Positions 50,372 through 58,142 of a stretch of DNA of 64,000 nucleotides are shown in pieces. The notes beneath the pieces were generated by a model. That model saw only the letters and a program-made list of their open reading frames with translations, ran no database searches and had not been told where the DNA came from. Each line of letters begins with the position of its first letter. Position 1 is the first letter of the stretch. Where the stretch lies: the NCBI GenBank assembly GCA_038890815.1, contig JAWAFC010000002.1, positions 87,934 to 151,933 on the forward strand, read 5' to 3'. Position numbers and translations under genes: made by a program. The DNA comes from JAWAFC01 sp038890815 (GTDB lineage Archaea; Micrarchaeota; Micrarchaeia; Burarchaeales; JACRGF01).

Positions 50372-52842
50372 CACGCCACCACAAAGCTCCTCGAAGCCCT
50401 CACCGTCACGCTCGCGAGCGGCGAGGCCCTGGCGCTCACATCAACCCAGTGAGCGCCTGCAGAAGAGGCATTGTAGGTATAGGCATACAGCCCGCCCCCC
50501 AGCTCGCTCACGCCGCCGACGAGGTTCGGCCCACCGTCTATCTGGAATGTCATTGTCGAGGGCGAGGCCAGCCCGGGCACGCCCTCCCCGAGCTGGTTGT
50601 AGATCCAGAAAGTGATGGTGATGTTCGAGTTGAGTGGATAGGAGATGCTGTCTGGGGAGAAGGCGAGGTCGATGCGCCACAGCTCTGTGCTGCCCGCCCC
50701 AACATAGAAGTACCCCTCGCCAATCGCGCCATCGGTGAGCACGCGGATGAGCCACCTCCCAGGCTGTGCCGAGGCATTCAGCCAAAGCTGATTGTCGTAC
50801 AGGCCCGTGGAGGGGCTGCCCGTGGCTGCGGTGAAGTTCGTGATGAGCGAGGACAGGGCATCGTAGATGTAGACCGAGAGGTTGGAATCGAGCAGGATGT
50901 TGTTCTCATCGCGCGTTGCCACGCGGTAGTACACAATGCCGCAGTTTGTGTAGGAATCCTTTTCTGAATAGATCGTTGCCCCGGCCATGACAACGCCAAC
51001 CGTTATGGTGTGGTTCGTGCCATTGCCTTTCTGGCAGACCGAGGCCACCGTGATGTTATAATAGCCGAGCGTTGTGGCGTTCAACAGCCAGGAAAACAGA
51101 GCCGAGGCGCCCTTGGCGAGGAAGGAAATGCTTTTTGTGGCATTCTCTCCTGCCGCGAGCGGCAGGCCTGGCGGGGAGGTGGTCAGGGTGATGTCGCAGT
51201 TGCGCAGGCTGCCATTGACTGCCGTGAGATTCGCAGTCACATAGAAGAGCGAGTACTGCGTGATGTTCGAGCCGTTCGCAGGCGAGGTGATGCGCACGAG
51301 CGCAACGCCGGGCACGCGGCGCATGACATAGGCCTGCAGGTTGGGCTGGTAGGGTGAGACGAGCTGGCGCAGGCGCACTGCATGGGAGTCATTTTTCTCA
51401 GTGCTGGTGGGAGCGACGCTGTCGTAGTGGACTGTGAAGACAGCGAACTGGCCCGGGCCCAAGTAAGGCGCGCTTGTCTTCCTGAAGCTGACCGTGGTTC
51501 CTCCCACCACAGTGATTTGCCAGCCTGGCGGCCCGGAGTGGGCTGTGCCGATGTCATAGTCGCTCGGCGGAGTTATCTCCACCTGGTCGATGCTGTCGGT
51601 TCCGCCGTTGAAGACAGTGTAGTTCAGGAAGAAGTTGGTGTCTCCGGAAAAAATGTTTTCTGGCGCCACTGTGACACGGAATGCCACGATGAAAACGGGG
51701 TTGCTCTGGGCTGTTGGCGAGAGCACTGCCCCGCCATTGGCGCTCGCGTTGCCCGAGAAAACCACATAATCTCCCTCACTCCCAGTGATGTTATAAACCC
51801 AGTTGAATGCCCCTGTGGCATTGGGGGCAAGCGAGGCGATTGAGGTGGGCGTGGGGCCCGAGACGAGGGCCGCGCTCGCCGTGCCTGAGGCAGAGAGGTA
51901 TGGCACCACGCCGTACAAAGTCGAGTTGCCATTATTCCTCACTGTCATGGTGACATTTACAAGTTCCTTCGAAAGCACACGGGAGGGCGCGGCGGTTATC
52001 ACCGTGGCAAGGCCGGCCACAGTGACAATGTTGGAGTAGGCCGTGTTCGAAGAGAGGCCTGGCCCATCGGTGGCATTCCCATAGAACTGCAGTGTGCCCC
52101 CGCTCGCGCCCGTGCTGGCATTATAGACATAGGTAAAGGTCGCGCTCGCCCCAGGAGCCAACGAGGCGACCGATGGCGGGGTGGGCCCAGAGACAAGCGA
52201 AGCGCTCGCAGTGCCCGTAGCGATGTACGCCAAGCTCGGAACCACGTTGGTGGCTGTTGTGGTGGCGCCGTTTGTGACATTCAGCACAACTGTGACCAGC
52301 CCGCCGTCCCCGACCGAGGATGGGGAGGCAGTGGCGCTTGCCGAAAGAGCCCTGCGCTGCCAGAAAACCGAGTTTAAAACAACCGTGCTGGGTGAGGAGG
52401 AGTACTCAACCCAAATGACGACTGTGGAGTCGAGCTGATCGGTGCTGGCTGAGGGAATGGGCGCGCCGTTGCGGCCCGTTATCACCACATCAAACACTTT
52501 CGAGCCACCTGGTGGGATGGTGGGCGGGGAACCGGCTTCTGTGAGAAACTCTATCTCGTTGTTGACGCCGCCTCCTGGTGAACGCAGGATGTAAGACCAG
52601 CCGGCAGGGGGGACTGTGGCAAACGAGACAGAGTAAAGATTTGCAGGAAAGCGAATTACCACCCTGTAAATCCTGTCTACGGGCGGGGAGGTGGTGTCGG
52701 TGATGTTGAAGGAGAGCGTGGCGCTCGGCGCGCCCATCGCCACCTCGTTGTTCGGGGGGACGAGCGAGGCGTTTGCAGACAGCGCGAGGGCTAGCGGGGC
52801 AAGCGCGAGCAGCATGGCTGCGAACATCTTTGCTATGGACAT
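50371..52842 (-). CDS. Large exported Ig-repeat adhesin-like protein
   Basis: 823 residues. The signal peptide is MSIAKMFAAMLLALAPLALA. The body is a chain of beta-rich Ig-like units (DUF11/CARDB-like). Two adjacent units are clearly duplicated: SASLVSGPTPPSVASLAPGA and SAALVSGPTPTSIASLAPNA at about 215-340. Later units start near FRVTVAPENIFSGD and VALVRITSPANGSNITQY. N-x-S/T sequons are very frequent. There is no C-terminal membrane helix. As it is placed between two pilin genes, it may be a pilus-associated or secreted surface protein. No right-arm equivalent exists. Confidence 0.8.
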   Translation of the reverse strand: MSIAKMFAAMLLALAPLALALSANASLVPPNNEVAMGAPSATLSFNITDTTSPPVDRIYRVVIRFPANLYSVSFATVPPAGWSYILRSPGGGVNNEIEFLTEAGSPPTIPPGGSKVFDVVITGRNGAPIPSASTDQLDSTVVIWVEYSSSPSTVVLNSVFWQRRALSASATASPSSVGDGGLVTVVLNVTNGATTTATNVVPSLAYIATGTASASLVSGPTPPSVASLAPGASATFTYVYNASTGASGGTLQFYGNATDGPGLSSNTAYSNIVTVAGLATVITAAPSRVLSKELVNVTMTVRNNGNSTLYGVVPYLSASGTASAALVSGPTPTSIASLAPNATGAFNWVYNITGSEGDYVVFSGNASANGGAVLSPTAQSNPVFIVAFRVTVAPENIFSGDTNFFLNYTVFNGGTDSIDQVEITPPSDYDIGTAHSGPPGWQITVVGGTTVSFRKTSAPYLGPGQFAVFTVHYDSVAPTSTEKNDSHAVRLRQLVSPYQPNLQAYVMRRVPGVALVRITSPANGSNITQYSLFYVTANLTAVNGSLRNCDITLTTSPPGLPLAAGENATKSISFLAKGASALFSWLLNATTLGYYNITVASVCQKGNGTNHTITVGVVMAGATIYSEKDSYTNCGIVYYRVATRDENNILLDSNLSVYIYDALSSLITNFTAATGSPSTGLYDNQLWLNASAQPGRWLIRVLTDGAIGEGYFYVGAGSTELWRIDLAFSPDSISYPLNSNITITFWIYNQLGEGVPGLASPSTMTFQIDGGPNLVGGVSELGGGLYAYTYNASSAGAHWVDVSARASPLASVTVRASRSFVVA

Positions 52843-53915
52843 GCGGTCACCACAAAATAGTCGCTGGCGCTGGCGTTGGAGGAGTTTGCCAGCACAAGAT
52901 ATGAGCCAGGGATAAGGCCAGCGGACTCAAAGGAGAGGTTGAAAGCGCCGAGCTGGTCTGACAGGACGGTCTGGGGAAAGCCTGGCAGGGAGTCATTGAG
53001 TGGGTCGCGTACATCAACTGTGACGCTCGCGTTGGCCCCCCATCCTGCGCCCGTGAGGCGGATGAGCTCGCTGGCTGCGAAGGCTTTCTTCGGAATGGTG
53101 CGCAGGGCATCGAGATAAGTCTGTATGTCTATGCGCGTTGGGCGGCAGGCGCTCGGTGCGCCTGGAGTGGGCAGGCAGGTGAGTGGGCTCACCTCAACAA
53201 CGAAGTCGATGCGCTCGCTCTCGCCATTGGAGGCGTTGGCATAGATGTAGCCTGAGTACGAGCCGACCACCGAGGCATTGATATCGACAACGAATGCGAT
53301 CTGCCTGCTCTCGCCCGCGCCCAGCTGGAAATTCCGGTCGGCCGGGTTTGAGAACGAGACGTTCACAGCGCTCTCGCTCCAGAAAAGAGCAAGCGTGACA
53401 TTGATGGGTTCGTTTCCCTCGTTCGAGACATTCAGATACGCGCTCTTTGACTGTCTGTAGTTTGCCGCCGTCGCCGTGACAAGTATGAGCCCGGGGAGGA
53501 AGACGAGCGCCCGCGGGCCAATGGTGACATAGCCTGCGCGCGCCACCACCCAAAGGTAATGCGTGCCGGGCGAGGAGGGCAGCGTGCCCTCGACTTCGAC
53601 ATCCGCAGTGGCCAGGTAGTCGCTGCCTTCATAATTTATGCCTATGGTGCGGTTGGCTATGAAGGAGCGGCTGGCGTTGTAGCCGACCGGAAGCCGGATG
53701 GCCACGAGCCTGCGCGCGCCAGCGCCCTGGTGGTAGACCTGATTCGCTGCCGTGGCAAGCTCGCGCGCGGCAGCCCGCACGTCCGCTCTCGCCCTGGCCT
53801 TGCCCACATCGGTTATCTGTTCGCTCGACAGCGCGATGACCACAACCAGCACGGCGAGCGCCACGGCCAGGATGGCGAGAAATTCTACGGTGGACTGGCC
53901 CCGCAACGGGCGCAT
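52833..53915 (-). CDS. Class III pilin with long exported domain, left operon
   Basis: 360 residues from ATG 53915; a longer open frame to 53975 is unlikely because MRPLRGQSTVEFLAILAVAL is a textbook class III signal (G then Q at +1, Glu at +5). The mature protein has an unusually long exterior part with Ig-like blocks (VTLALFWSESAVNVSFSNP, GESERIDFVVEVSP) and sequons. It starts 4 bases after the KaiC-like gene. The right operon has no equivalent of this size. Confidence 0.85.
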   Translation of the reverse strand: MRPLRGQSTVEFLAILAVALAVLVVVIALSSEQITDVGKARARADVRAAARELATAANQVYHQGAGARRLVAIRLPVGYNASRSFIANRTIGINYEGSDYLATADVEVEGTLPSSPGTHYLWVVARAGYVTIGPRALVFLPGLILVTATAANYRQSKSAYLNVSNEGNEPINVTLALFWSESAVNVSFSNPADRNFQLGAGESRQIAFVVDINASVVGSYSGYIYANASNGESERIDFVVEVSPLTCLPTPGAPSACRPTRIDIQTYLDALRTIPKKAFAASELIRLTGAGWGANASVTVDVRDPLNDSLPGFPQTVLSDQLGAFNLSFESAGLIPGSYLVLANSSNASASDYFVVTACP

Positions 53916-53919
53916 GGCA

Positions 53920-54672
53920 TCATACCTTTTCAAAAACCTCTTCCACTGGGTACACGACAATGCCATTCTTCTCAAAAGTGAATGGTACCAGGCGCTCTGC
54001 GTGGGACGAGCCCCGCAGCTTTAGCACCTCGAGCGCTCGCAGCCGCACGCTCTCCTTGCGCGGATGGTAAAGGAGGATGATGCCATCGACAAGAAATTCC
54101 ACCCCGCTGCTCTCAAGCTCCTCGCCGCCAGCGCGTACGTCGGCTGTCAGCAGCGAGGTGCACTGCCACTCCTGCAAAAGGTCGAACAGCTCGAGCACAG
54201 ACTCGCGCGTTCTGTAGGAGCTTTCAAAAAGCAGCGAGTAGGATGTGAGGGAGTCAAGCACTATGCGTTTTGCGCCGATGGCGTCTATGGTGTCGCGTAT
54301 GGTGCCACCGCCCTCCTCAATGAGCTTGGCCACCTCGTGCGGCTCATAACGGATGAGACGGAAAAGTCCGGCCTTCTCAAGGCCCGCGAAGTCCCAGCCA
54401 AAGCTCGCCGCATGCCTGTACAGCGACTCGGCGCGCTCGCAGAAGGAGATGAAAAGGCCTGCCTCGCCATACTCTCTCGCGCCATTGTACAGGAACTGGA
54501 GTCCGAACGTGGTCTTGCCCGTGCCCGTTTCGCCGCAGACAAGCACAGTGCTGCCCCTCTCAAACCCCCCCGCCGTGAGCTCATCGAGGCCTGGAATGCC
54601 GGTGGGGATCTTCTCAAGCACAGGCCTGCCTTCCTGTGCGGCTTCGCCCTTCGCCCTTTCCCCTTTTGCCAT
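53920..54672 (-). CDS. KaiC/RadA-like (RecA-fold) ATPase, first gene of left pilus operon
   Basis: 250 residues from ATG 54672. KIPTGIPGLDELTAGGFERG and Walker A GETGTGKTT (47-55) open the KaiC-type domain. Walker B is AKRIVLDSLTSYSLLF near 140-155, and GVEFLVDGIILLYH follows. Only one KaiC domain is present. In archaella a related protein (ArlH/FlaH) binds the motor ATPase; here it heads a non-archaellar pilus operon, so a regulatory or assembly role is inferred. It shares a palindromic promoter with the right operon. Confidence 0.9.
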   Translation of the reverse strand: MAKGERAKGEAAQEGRPVLEKIPTGIPGLDELTAGGFERGSTVLVCGETGTGKTTFGLQFLYNGAREYGEAGLFISFCERAESLYRHAASFGWDFAGLEKAGLFRLIRYEPHEVAKLIEEGGGTIRDTIDAIGAKRIVLDSLTSYSLLFESSYRTRESVLELFDLLQEWQCTSLLTADVRAGGEELESSGVEFLVDGIILLYHPRKESVRLRALEVLKLRGSSHAERLVPFTFEKNGIVVYPVEEVFEKV

Positions 54673-54693
54673 GGGCAACTATCGCTGCAGGAG

Positions 54694-54717
54694 TTTAAAA
54701 AACAAGTGTTTTTTAAG
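54694..54717. promoter_or_regulatory. Palindromic bidirectional promoter between the two pilus operons
   Basis: TTAAAAAAC (54695-54703), AAGT, then GTTTTTTAA (54708-54716) form a perfect inverted repeat in the 56-base gap. Each arm is a TATA-like element for one direction. The plus-strand start would be near 54722 and the minus-strand start near 54689, so both messages have very short leaders. The symmetry could also serve as an operator. Confidence 0.65.
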
Positions 54718-54728
54718 CGGGCGAGAGA

Positions 54729-55148
54729 ATGGCTGGCATGGCAAGGGCACAGGCAGGCATGGAGTACGTGCTCATTGTGGCAGCCTTCCTGATAGTGCTC
54801 ATCCCTGTTACCTACCTTGCCTTTCAAACTACCACGACATCGACCAGAATGGCCACTGCGAGGATTGCGGTCGAGAGTGTGGTTGGTGCAGCCGACGCGC
54901 TGTTCGCCCAGTCGCCGGGCGCGCGAACACAGGTGGTCATTGTATTGCCGGATGGCGTGAATGCCGCCAGAACATACATCAACGGCAGGGAGGTCAATGT
55001 GAATGTGCTCTTGCCCGGAGGCGGCACTGCCGATGTGTTCGCGCTCGCCAAGGGAAACCTGACCGGAACCATGCCCACGCAGCCCGGCAAGCACCTCCTC
55101 ACGCTCACCTTCCTGCCAAGTGGCACAGTGAATGTCAGCGAGGGATAG
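54729..55148 (+). CDS. Class III pilin, right operon
   Basis: 139 residues from ATG 54729, or 136 from ATG 54738 (MARAQAGMEYVLIVAAFLIV). Cleavage after A gives Q at +1 and Glu at +5. The mature protein is small with a beta-rich C-terminal part (VVIVLPDGVNAARTYINGRE) similar to archaeal type IV pilins. It is the first right-arm gene and probably a main pilin. The next signal begins 2 bases after its stop. Confidence 0.88.
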   Translation: MAGMARAQAGMEYVLIVAAFLIVLIPVTYLAFQTTTTSTRMATARIAVESVVGAADALFAQSPGARTQVVIVLPDGVNAARTYINGREVNVNVLLPGGGTADVFALAKGNLTGTMPTQPGKHLLTLTFLPSGTVNVSEG

Positions 55149-55149
55149 C

Positions 55150-55560
55150 TTGAGGGCGCAGTTTTCGCTCGAGTTCATAGCCTGTGTCGTGCTCCTCATA
55201 CTGCTTGCTTTCCTCCTCCAGCTTTACGCGCTCGGAAAGGGAATGCAGGCCGAGGCCGAGGCCGGCGTGCTCGGCATGAAAACCGTGTGCGAGGAGATAG
55301 CCGGCTTTGTCCATCTCGCCGCGCTGTCGAACGGTTTCAGGGCAAACCTCACCCTCCCAACGCTGATAAATGGACAGCCTTACAACGCAACCATCCACGA
55401 GAAGCTCGTTACCATAGATGGCAATGGGCACTGCTCCGCGCCAATAGTGGCGCGTAATGTGACGGCAAATGGCGCCGCGCCGCCCTTCACTCTGGCTGCC
55501 GGAAAGCTCTATCTGGTAAGCAGCAGAGATGGCATAGTGAACTTCACAAAGGTGAATTGA
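55150..55560 (+). CDS. Class III pilin, right operon
   Basis: 136 residues from TTG 55150, chosen because it gives MRAQFSLEFIACVVLLILLA with Q +1 and Glu +5; an upstream ATG at 55132 would add a non-typical leader. Two Cys occur in the exported part. It corresponds to 49994-50371 in the left operon by position and signal. The stop overlaps the next frame. Confidence 0.87.
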   Translation: MRAQFSLEFIACVVLLILLAFLLQLYALGKGMQAEAEAGVLGMKTVCEEIAGFVHLAALSNGFRANLTLPTLINGQPYNATIHEKLVTIDGNGHCSAPIVARNVTANGAAPPFTLAAGKLYLVSSRDGIVNFTKVN

Positions 55561-55562
55561 GT

Positions 55563-56036
55563 ATGCGAGCACAAGCAGTAAGCCTGGACATCGCTTTCGC
55601 CATCATGGTGCTGCTCCTGCTGCTCGCGCTTTTCGAAAACAGCTGGAACGCGCTCGTCGCGCGGCCATGGCAGGGCAGCGCGCTCGCCCAGCGCACGCTC
55701 GACTTTCTGACAGAGACGCCTGGTTGGCCCATGGCATGGAACGAAAGCAATTTCGTGATGCTCGGGCTGGCCTCCGTCGAGCCTGGCAGAATAGAGGAGA
55801 GGCAACTGAAAAACCTGCTGGATGCAGACTATACAAAAGTGAGGGAGGCGCTTGGCATTGCGCGGTACAATCTTTACCTGAACCTGAGCTATGTGAATGG
55901 CTCGCTGGCAACGGCAGAGGGCGCCAACGCCAGCTATGGCATTTGGCCGGCCAACGCCACCCACATTGCCACTGAGCAGGCGCTCGTGCTGTATAAAGGT
56001 CAACGCGCGCGGATGACTGTTATGGTGTGGCAATGA
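55563..56036 (+). CDS. Minor pilin-like protein, right operon
   Basis: 157 residues from ATG 55563 (MRAQAVSLDIAFAIMVLLLL). Q is at +1 and Asp at +6. The exported region has helices (RTLDFLTETPG) and three or more sequons (NES, NLS, NGS, NAS) and ends with RMTVMVWQ. It matches 49513-50001. Confidence 0.84.
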   Translation: MRAQAVSLDIAFAIMVLLLLLALFENSWNALVARPWQGSALAQRTLDFLTETPGWPMAWNESNFVMLGLASVEPGRIEERQLKNLLDADYTKVREALGIARYNLYLNLSYVNGSLATAEGANASYGIWPANATHIATEQALVLYKGQRARMTVMVWQ

Positions 56037-56476
56037 GGGCCCTCATCTACATGCTGGATGCGCTGTTCGCGGTGGTGATAGCCGCGCTATTGCTGCAGGC
56101 AACACTTGCCGTGAGGTTGACAAAAACTGGGATGGGGGAGGATGCCGCGCTGCACAGGACAGCACAGGATGTCCTCGCGCTCATGGACAAGGATGGCACG
56201 CTGAAAGGCCTTTTCAGCCAGACCGACTCGGCCGCGCGGGCAACCCTCAATGCCTCGCTGAATGAGCTGCTGCCCGCCCACATGGCAGGCAGGGCCAACG
56301 CCACGCTGTGTATGGATGATGGTGATGAGGATTTTGGCGACTTCGTATGCAACAGGAACATAGTGGTCGCGAACGCGGCCAACCGCTCGCTTCCGACAGC
56401 CATGGCCAGGAGGCTATTCGTAGATGCCGTGGCCATGCGGTACGGCTACATCGCGCTCGAGGTGTGGTACCGGTGA
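56033..56476 (+). CDS. Minor pilin-like protein, right operon
   Basis: 147 residues from ATG 56033, overlapping the preceding stop (ATGA). MRALIYMLDALFAVVIAALL has Asp at +6 and no Gln. Two Cys (LCMDDG, FVCNRN) may form a disulfide. It ends YIALEVWYR. It is the counterpart of 49106-49516, which also carries two Cys. Confidence 0.82.
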   Translation: MRALIYMLDALFAVVIAALLLQATLAVRLTKTGMGEDAALHRTAQDVLALMDKDGTLKGLFSQTDSAARATLNASLNELLPAHMAGRANATLCMDDGDEDFGDFVCNRNIVVANAANRSLPTAMARRLFVDAVAMRYGYIALEVWYR

Positions 56477-57417
56477 GGGGCTTTCTGTTCGCACTCACAG
56501 TGCTGATCTTTTTCGCCCTGCTGCTGAGTTTCGTGCTCGCCGCAAAGAGCGCGGAGGGCGAGAGCGCGAAGAGGACGGCCGAGGCGCGCGATGCGAGAAA
56601 AATACGCTTTGTGTTTGAGGATGTGCGGGAGGATTTCGCGACAAACATCGGCCTCACCATCCTGCAGGAGAACAACACGCTCATCTTCTACGACCATCTG
56701 CCCGCCAATCTGAATGTGCCGAACGCGCTGAAGGCATACGACGCCTTCATCCAGGCCTATTACCTGACGCCCGAGCTGAGCATCGCTTTCCTCGATGAAG
56801 CAGACAATCCGATCAACTTTGCCACGATGTCCGATGACATAATCATCCAGCCGTGGGGCATCAAGTACGATTACCTCGATGATTGGGGGAAGAGGGTGCT
56901 GAGGATAGAATGGCCCAACACGAGCGCGTACGGCGCGCTCGGCGCGCTCAATCTGTCCTTCGACTTCCCGAATGCATCCTTCGAGTACTCGCCGACACCC
57001 GGCAATGCCAGCCACTTCAAGTGGTCGCCCGACTTCACCGTGCCCTCCTGTGGCAACCTGCCGAACTGCATGAACTTCAGCCTGAGAATAAAAGATAACA
57101 TGAGCCAGGTTTATTCCTGCCCGGGCCCCATCTGCAACGCCACGGGATTTAGGACTAATAAAAAGAGCACACTTGATGTCAAGATGGTGCCATGCTGGAT
57201 GGAGCTAACGCTCGGCGACACGGGCGGAGGCGACGACATCGCGCTCGTCCGCCTGCACGAGCCCGGCAATCCGGGCGTGCCATGCTCGCGGGACACTGAT
57301 GTGGTCATCCGCTTCAACTTCAACACGACCGAATTTTATGTCGTGTTTCCATCCAAGCTTATGGTTAGGGATATAAACTATGGATTTGAAAAGCGGGACA
57401 GGCTGAGGGGTGGATAA
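56473..57417 (+). CDS. Pilin-like protein lacking the acidic N-terminal residue, right operon
   Basis: 314 residues from GTG 56473 (MRGFLFALTVLIFFALLLSF), overlapping the previous stop. As in the left counterpart (48252-49109), the N-terminal helix has no Glu +5 or Asp +6, and the exterior domain is the largest of the conserved set. It includes a Cys pair region (SCGNLPNCMNF, SCPGPICNATGF). The pattern fits a tip or cap subunit, by analogy with GspK; this is inference. Confidence 0.8.
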   Translation: MRGFLFALTVLIFFALLLSFVLAAKSAEGESAKRTAEARDARKIRFVFEDVREDFATNIGLTILQENNTLIFYDHLPANLNVPNALKAYDAFIQAYYLTPELSIAFLDEADNPINFATMSDDIIIQPWGIKYDYLDDWGKRVLRIEWPNTSAYGALGALNLSFDFPNASFEYSPTPGNASHFKWSPDFTVPSCGNLPNCMNFSLRIKDNMSQVYSCPGPICNATGFRTNKKSTLDVKMVPCWMELTLGDTGGGDDIALVRLHEPGNPGVPCSRDTDVVIRFNFNTTEFYVVFPSKLMVRDINYGFEKRDRLRGG

Positions 57418-58141
57418 AACGAACGAAAAAAGGAGGGGCAGGAAGCGGGAGATGGCAAAGCCTCCGGAAATCGCGAGCGAGGCCCCGGTGGAGGCACGCG
57501 AGGCGCCAGCGCCTGGCGAGACAAGCAGCGAGATGAGGACGGTCATCGACCGCATCGTCGAGTTCATCAAGGAGAAGAAGAGGGCGACGGTTGCCGAGGT
57601 TGCCGATGCGCTGGCGCTTGAGAGGGATGACGTTGAGAAGCTGGCCGACATCCTTGAGGAGAGTGGGCTCATCACGGTGAGATACTCACTACTGCATCCG
57701 GGCAAAACTGAGCTCGCCATACGCGAGCGCCTGGCCGCTCCGGCAAAGAAGGAGCTCGCCAGCCTGTCCGAGATGCTCGAGAGCCTGGACAGCGATGTGA
57801 GGGCGAGTGAGAAACGCCTCCTGTCGGTCGAGGATGACATACTGACCAGGCTGCGAAGAGCTGAGGAGACGCTAGAGATGCTCGAAGGGGCGATGAAGGA
57901 GGTAAGCCCAGAGGAGGTGGACAGGCTTGTCAAAGAGGGCGAGGCGCTGGAGGGCGTGCTGGCGGATTTCGACAGGAAGGTGGATGTGCTCAACAGGCGC
58001 ATCGCGAGCTTCAAGCGCAGGATGGCAGCGTTCAGAGCGCGTACGGCAAGCCTCGGCAGGAAAGGCCCGCTTGCCCGCCTGGCAAGCTTCTTTGACAGGA
58101 TGGTGCGCATTATAGCCAGGAGCATTTTCAGGAGGGGATAG
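57410..58141 (+). CDS. Winged-helix and coiled-coil protein of the right pilus operon
   Basis: 243 residues from GTG 57410. After a charged, Pro-rich leader comes a winged-helix-like part (RTVIDRIVEFIKEKKRATVA, then EVADALALERDDVEKLADIL and GLITVRYS), then about 100 residues of coiled coil (VRASEKRLLSVEDDIL, GVLADFDRKVDVLNRRIASF) and a basic, weakly hydrophobic end (FFDRMVRIIARSIFRRG). The winged-helix part is similar in order and length to the N-terminus of the left-arm ATPase. It lies directly before the right-arm ATPase, so it is probably an ATPase partner rather than a DNA-binding regulator. Confidence 0.8.
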   Translation: MDKTNEKRRGRKREMAKPPEIASEAPVEAREAPAPGETSSEMRTVIDRIVEFIKEKKRATVAEVADALALERDDVEKLADILEESGLITVRYSLLHPGKTELAIRERLAAPAKKELASLSEMLESLDSDVRASEKRLLSVEDDILTRLRRAEETLEMLEGAMKEVSPEEVDRLVKEGEALEGVLADFDRKVDVLNRRIASFKRRMAAFRARTASLGRKGPLARLASFFDRMVRIIARSIFRRG

Positions 58142-58142
58142 C

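Noticed and set aside
54285..55199. Minus-strand frame spanning the divergent pilus promoter
   Set aside because: It crosses the palindromic promoter and is antisense to a pilin with a clear class III signal.
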